Source: Spongospora subterranea f. sp. subterranea (Eukaryota; Endomyxa: Phytomyxea; Phytomyxea; Plasmodiophorida). Taken from it: a stretch of DNA of 64,000 nt. The notes beneath the pieces were generated by a model. The model was given only the letters and a program-made list of their open reading frames with translations. It did not search any database and was not told where the DNA came from. Shown here piece by piece: positions 60,101-64,000 of the stretch; position 1 is the stretch's first letter, and each line of letters opens with the position of its first letter. The stretch lies in assembly GCA_049724395.1 (NCBI GenBank), contig JAUGWO010000168.1, positions 120,270 to 184,269 of the forward strand. Reading direction: 5' to 3'. The position numbers and the translations under genes were made by a program.

Positions 60101-60442
60101 CCCGCAAAAGCGATGAACGCTCCGATTACAATCTGGACACCTGGCCATTCAAAGACTCAGTGATGAGAATGCTATGGAAGAACAATGTCCATACCGATGA
60201 GAACCGGATCCGCTTATTGGCTCGCTGCAGACAGGGCAGGGTCCCATTGTTGTTAAAGGCATTGACGTGACCCAATGGTCTCCAGGTTCAGTCGCTTCTG
60301 CGCATTCATGGTAGTTGCGTGACGGCGCATTATTTTTTTACGTACGCAGTATTAGTTTGCTAATTACGCTCGCTTTATAACTTATGGGGAGCAGTGAATT
60401 CACTGGCTTGATTCACTGGCCGCACTTTTTCAAGCCAGTGAA

Positions 60443-60555
60443 TTCAATATCTTGGTATGAGCAGTGAATTCACTGGCTTGATTCACTGGCTTGACGCATT
60501 TATCTGAGCCAGTGAATCAAGCCAGTGAATTCACTGCTCATAGCAAGATATTGAA
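60443..60555. repeat. Long perfect-type hairpin (49-bp arms, 15-bp loop)
   Basis: Arms 60443-60491 and 60507-60555 pair with a single mismatch. Each arm contains GAGCAGTGAATTCACTGGCT, itself holding a palindromic AGTGAATTCACT core. Partial further copies of the same motif flank the hairpin at about 60391-60442 and 60556-60585, so the whole 60385-60590 region looks like a fold-back MITE. Confidence 0.95.
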
Positions 60556-60599
60556 ATCACTGGCTTACTTCGCTGGCCAGATTAACGTATCGGATCAAT

Positions 60600-62100
60600 C
60601 GGGACCTTCGCAAGCTCAAGAAGCGAATTTGAGGATTTGCGTTGGAGAAATTATTTCATTTATTCCTTCAGCATCACAAGCAGGCCGTTAACTGCTCTGT
60701 CAACGTCAGCTCCAGAGCTGGCAGTTGTTGAAAATGTTTCCCGATTTCGACAGCTCTGCGGCGCTGTCATGGACTTTTCTGAGGCTCAACGCAATGTTTT
60801 TGTTGAGGCATACGTTGATGTGATATCTGATCAAATTGTATCAAAAGGCGAACTGATTCGGTTTCAGGTTGTGAGGGGCATCTATTTGAAGAACGGTGTC
60901 TCTTCGGAAAAATGAGCAATTGGCTGAAGAAGCTTCAGGACTGATTAAAGGGTGTTGTGTTCATTTTCTCAGCTCAGCCGAGCGGATTGCTCGCAACTAT
61001 GCGATTGTCGGCAGAGACGACAATGGTAAATTTCTGAAACTCGTAATGGAGGCAGTTGATGAGCCAATGCAGGAGGCATTCATTACGACAATTCAAATGT
61101 TGCAGGTGATTCTTGAAACTGTTGATATGATGAACGCTAACTGGATTTTCTACGTTAGATGAAGTATCCCAAAGCAAGATGCTGGTTCGACTGGTGGTTG
61201 CAGGAAAGTGTCGCCAGACTGATTTTTGCCTGCAAGCGCCATTTGATGAATGAGCAGTTCGCAAGCAGCTCCCGCAACGACTCGAATCCCATCGAATCGA
61301 TGCATGCGGATTTTATCAGATCGCTGAATCAAAAAACACCATGGTGTTTGGCCTTTCTGCGTTGATGCTTTTTGTTGGAACCTTGGAGGACGATTTTCAA
61401 GACCGACTTATTGGCATTGAAACGCACTATGGTAGTTTGATGTTTGCGTGTAACTCATGAAAGTGGCAGCCATTCATTCCAATATGGATAGGCGATTCGG
61501 AGAAATGGGAACGAAGCATCCAACGAGCAAACCGGACATTGGATCAACGTCAGAAACCCCAACTTGTTCCCAACGATGGGCGTTCGCCAGATACGTCGAA
61601 AAATCTTCTGAATTCAATACAGAAAGAGACAAGTAAATTAAAATCTGGACCGGGACGTTCTCGGGGTAGCAAGAATGTTGACAGAAACCTTGGCACTACC
61701 TACCAATCATACATGCACTACAACACGTGCTATATTACCTCGCTTTTGGAATGTCTCTTCACAATAATGGGTTATTGTGAGGCATGATATCACTCGACAT
61801 CAGTTAACAAACGTCGCTGAAGCCATATTTAGATTGCATACAGCTCTTCGCAAGGAATATGTTCTACAATTTTTTCCCATTTTGAAAGAAGGCGTTCCAA
61901 CCAAATGCAAGAAAAAAAGTTAGCCAGGGATCTGAAACAGACATTAATTGCTGTGGCGAAATGGGTAACCGAGGAAGTCAAACTGTATTCGCCAGGGGGA
62001 TACGGAAACCCGTTTACTGTGCTCAACCAGATTTTGCTGGAATGTCCACAAGACATGCAGGCTTTGTGGTCATTCCATTTTCGGGTTTGAATCGTAGGCA
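60600..62100 (+). mobile_element. Transposase-like relic with C-terminal Cys-protease-like box
   Basis: Successive plus-strand frames read NVSRFRQLCGAVMDFSEAQR and NVFVEAYVDVISDQIV, then SLRKNEQLAEEASGLIKGCC, KARCWFDWWLQESVARLIFA, SNPIESMHADFIRSL, then PGRSRGSKNVDRNLGTTYQS and NTCYITSLLECLF, and finally EEVKLYSPGGYGNPFTVLNQ. The W-x-x-WW-L and S-N-x-x-E-x-x-H motifs resemble transposases common in basidiomycete and rust genomes. NTCYITSLLE resembles the Cys box of ubiquitin hydrolases. Three or four frame changes separate the parts. No terminal repeats were found. Confidence 0.5.
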
Positions 62101-62334
62101 TTATACGTTGATCGTAACTAAGTCATGGCTGATATAGCGTAAAATGATTTGCTGGAACAATCACGTTCAACCTGAGAAACCGAAACAGATGCATCAGAAC
62201 TATCAGGCATCGTTGAACCTAAGATTGAAGGACTAATTTGTCGAGTGAGTATTTATTAGATCTAGAGTTAAGGTCTAGGCCGCCTGTCGGCTGCATTCCG
62301 CCGCTTGCTCACCAATCAACAGGAAGCCGCTTGC

Positions 62335-64000
62335 TTACCAACCAACTAGTGCCGGCTGACCCGTCTGTACTGATCGCCGGCGCATCGCTTCGCTAACACT
62401 CCCGCCCGAGGTGCCGGCGATGAATGTTGTCGCCACGAACACGTTTCGAAGACGTGCGAATAACTCCGGCGCCAACGCCTTCGTCAACGTATCTGCTAAC
62501 ATTTGGCTGCTAGGACAATACTTCAACTTGATCGTGCCATCAGCTATCTTGTCCCTAGTATAGTGAAAGCGAACGTCGATATGTTTAGACCTGCGTGAAG
62601 TCTGGCCGTTCTCTGCTAGAGCGATCGTGGACTGATTGTCTTGAAAGATTACAGTCGGCTCCTCTTGCAATGCACCAACAAATTTCATGAGGCCGCGCAG
62701 CCATGTGGCTTCCTTGGAGGCTGCGCAGAGAGATGTACTCGGCCTCCGTAGTCGAAAGGGCCGCACATTCTTGTCTCTTACTCATCCAACTTAATGCTCC
62801 GTGGCCGTAGAGGAACAGGAACCCTGACGTCGATCTTCTTGTCGCCGTGCATCCTGCGAAATCGGCGTCTGCGTACGCGACCAAAGGTTGGTCGTCGCTC
62901 CCGCCGAATTCTAGACCGATGTTAATTGTCGCTTGGAGGTATCGCATGAGTCTCTTGACCGCCTTCACGTGAATGTCGCCGGGATTGCTTGCAAAACGTG
63001 ACGCAAGGCCAACGCCAAACGAAAGATCAGGCCTCGTGCCCATCGCCAGGTACATCAGCGATCCAACTGCTTGTGAATACGGAAAGTCAGCTGCTGGCCC
63101 TTCGTGAACCTCCAGGTTCGTGCCAGGGGCGACCGGGCATGTGATAGGACGACAGTCCGCCATTCCAAATCGCTCTAAGACTTTCTTTGCATACGCTGAT
63201 TGGCTCAGCTTCATCAGCTTCTGCTTTCTGTCGCGCTCAACCTTGAGTCCAAGTACATAGTTGATGTCGCCAATGGGCTTCAGGGAGAATTTCTTGCGAA
63301 GATGGCATTCCAGATCGGTGATCTGCTCCTTGGACTTTGATGCTATAATCAAGTCGTCAACATAGATCGCGAGCAGAAGCGTATAATTGTCAAGGTGACG
63401 TGCATAAACGCAAACATCTTCGCTGCAGCTTGTGAACCCAAGGGCGGTCAGCTCCGAGTCAATCAGCTTCCACCAGACTCGCCCGGCCTGCTTTAATCCG
63501 TAGATGGCTTTGTGGAGCTTGCATACCAGCTTCTCTCCGTCATTGTCGACTTGCTGAAATCCTTCAGGTTGTTCGAGATATATTTCCTCGTCCAAATCGC
63601 CGTACAAGAACGCAGAGTCGACATCGATCTGCTTGATCTCCATGTCTTGCTCCGCAGCTACTGCCAAAACAGCTCGAAGCGAAGTCAAGGCCACCACTGG
63701 CGAAGTCGTCTCGGTGAAATCCACACCTGGCCTTTGGGTGAACCCCCGTGCCACATATCGAGCCTTATATCGCTGAACATTTCCTTCCGCGTCGGTCTTG
63801 GCCTTGAAACACCACTTGCCGCTTACAACCGCTCGTCCTTCTGGTAGCGGTACTAACGTCCAGGTAATATTTCGTTTGAGAGCTTCATATTCCTCTTTCA
63901 TCGCCCTTTTCCAGTGCGGACACGTCAATGCCTCTGATGACGTCGACGGTTCGTATATAGGATCGGCCTGTGCAACCAAAGCATATTCATGCATATACCG
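62335..64000 (-). mobile_element. Ty1/Copia LTR retrotransposon, 3' part, cut by the window edge
   Basis: The visible portion on the minus strand carries the reverse transcriptase and RNase H parts of a Copia-type polyprotein, followed by a short spacer toward ~62200. Typical landmarks are the aspartate-containing YVDD polymerase box and the LSTTEAEYI RNase H box. Integrase, protease, gag and the other LTR would lie beyond the right edge. The visible coding part is nearly continuous, with about one break, so the copy looks relatively young. The LTR boundary was not resolved. Confidence 0.92.

Overview
This window is nuclear DNA from a compact-genome eukaryote. Genes are densely packed on both strands and split by very short GT-AG introns, mostly 35-60 nt and some apparently only 24-28 nt. 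It carries a ubiquitin-eL40 fusion, a 25-codon eL41 gene, ORC6, TSG101, POT1 and a P4-ATPase. Several features point to an early-branching opisthokont on or near the fungal side (chytrid, rozellid, aphelid or similar protist): a PHO88/SND3-like protein, ubiquitin with Ser19/Asp24, a 7TM-RGS protein, and transposases of fungal flavour. Animal-like genes also occur, such as glutaminase with C-terminal ankyrin repeats, ABHD18 and a zinc-finger USP. The lineage placement is inference.

Layout. 0-8.3 kb: membrane protein (-), ABHD18 (+), 3-methyladenine DNA glycosylase I (+), ORC6 (-), a small membrane protein (+), a helical-repeat protein (-) and a UPF0235 gene (+). 8.4-9.1 kb: a 16-unit A/B minisatellite. 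9.2-14.2 kb: a PMF1/Nnf1-like kinetochore gene, a decayed DDE transposase and a single-pass membrane protein. 14.2-23.3 kb: a zinc-finger USP (-), two unknown genes, an NDUFA1-like gene (-), TSG101 (+) and PHO88/SND3 (-). 24.0-26.3 kb: a tandem pair of unknown four-exon paralogs. 27.0-29.8 kb: glutaminase. 31.4-34.5 kb: a complete-looking Mutator-like transposon with 9-bp target duplications. 34.7-37.1 kb: an unknown gene and POT1. 37.1-38.9 kb: a scrambled Tc1/mariner relic with near-identical inverted arms. 39.5-44.2 kb: P4-ATPase flippase (-). 45.5-47.2 kb: 7TM-RGS protein. 48.0-50.6 kb: stomatin-like 2 and ubiquitin-eL40. 50.9-52.6 kb: HIRIP3-like histone chaperone (-). 53.9-58.2 kb: eL41 (-), secreted B-lectin protein (+) and ankyrin protein (+). 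59.3-64.0 kb: pogo-type transposase, a long hairpin, another transposase and a Copia element running off the right edge.

The genes are mostly unrelated housekeeping functions rather than one pathway. They cover DNA replication, repair and telomeres (ORC6, Tag, POT1), chromosome segregation and chromatin (PMF1, HIRIP3), the ubiquitin system and ESCRT (USP, ubiquitin-eL40, TSG101), mitochondria (STOML2, NDUFA1-like, glutaminase) and membranes (P4-ATPase, RGS). Several otherwise well-conserved genes show single-base frame breaks, often in homopolymers, which more likely reflect uncorrected sequencing indels than biology. All calls rest on reading the sequence and recalled family motifs; no search was run.
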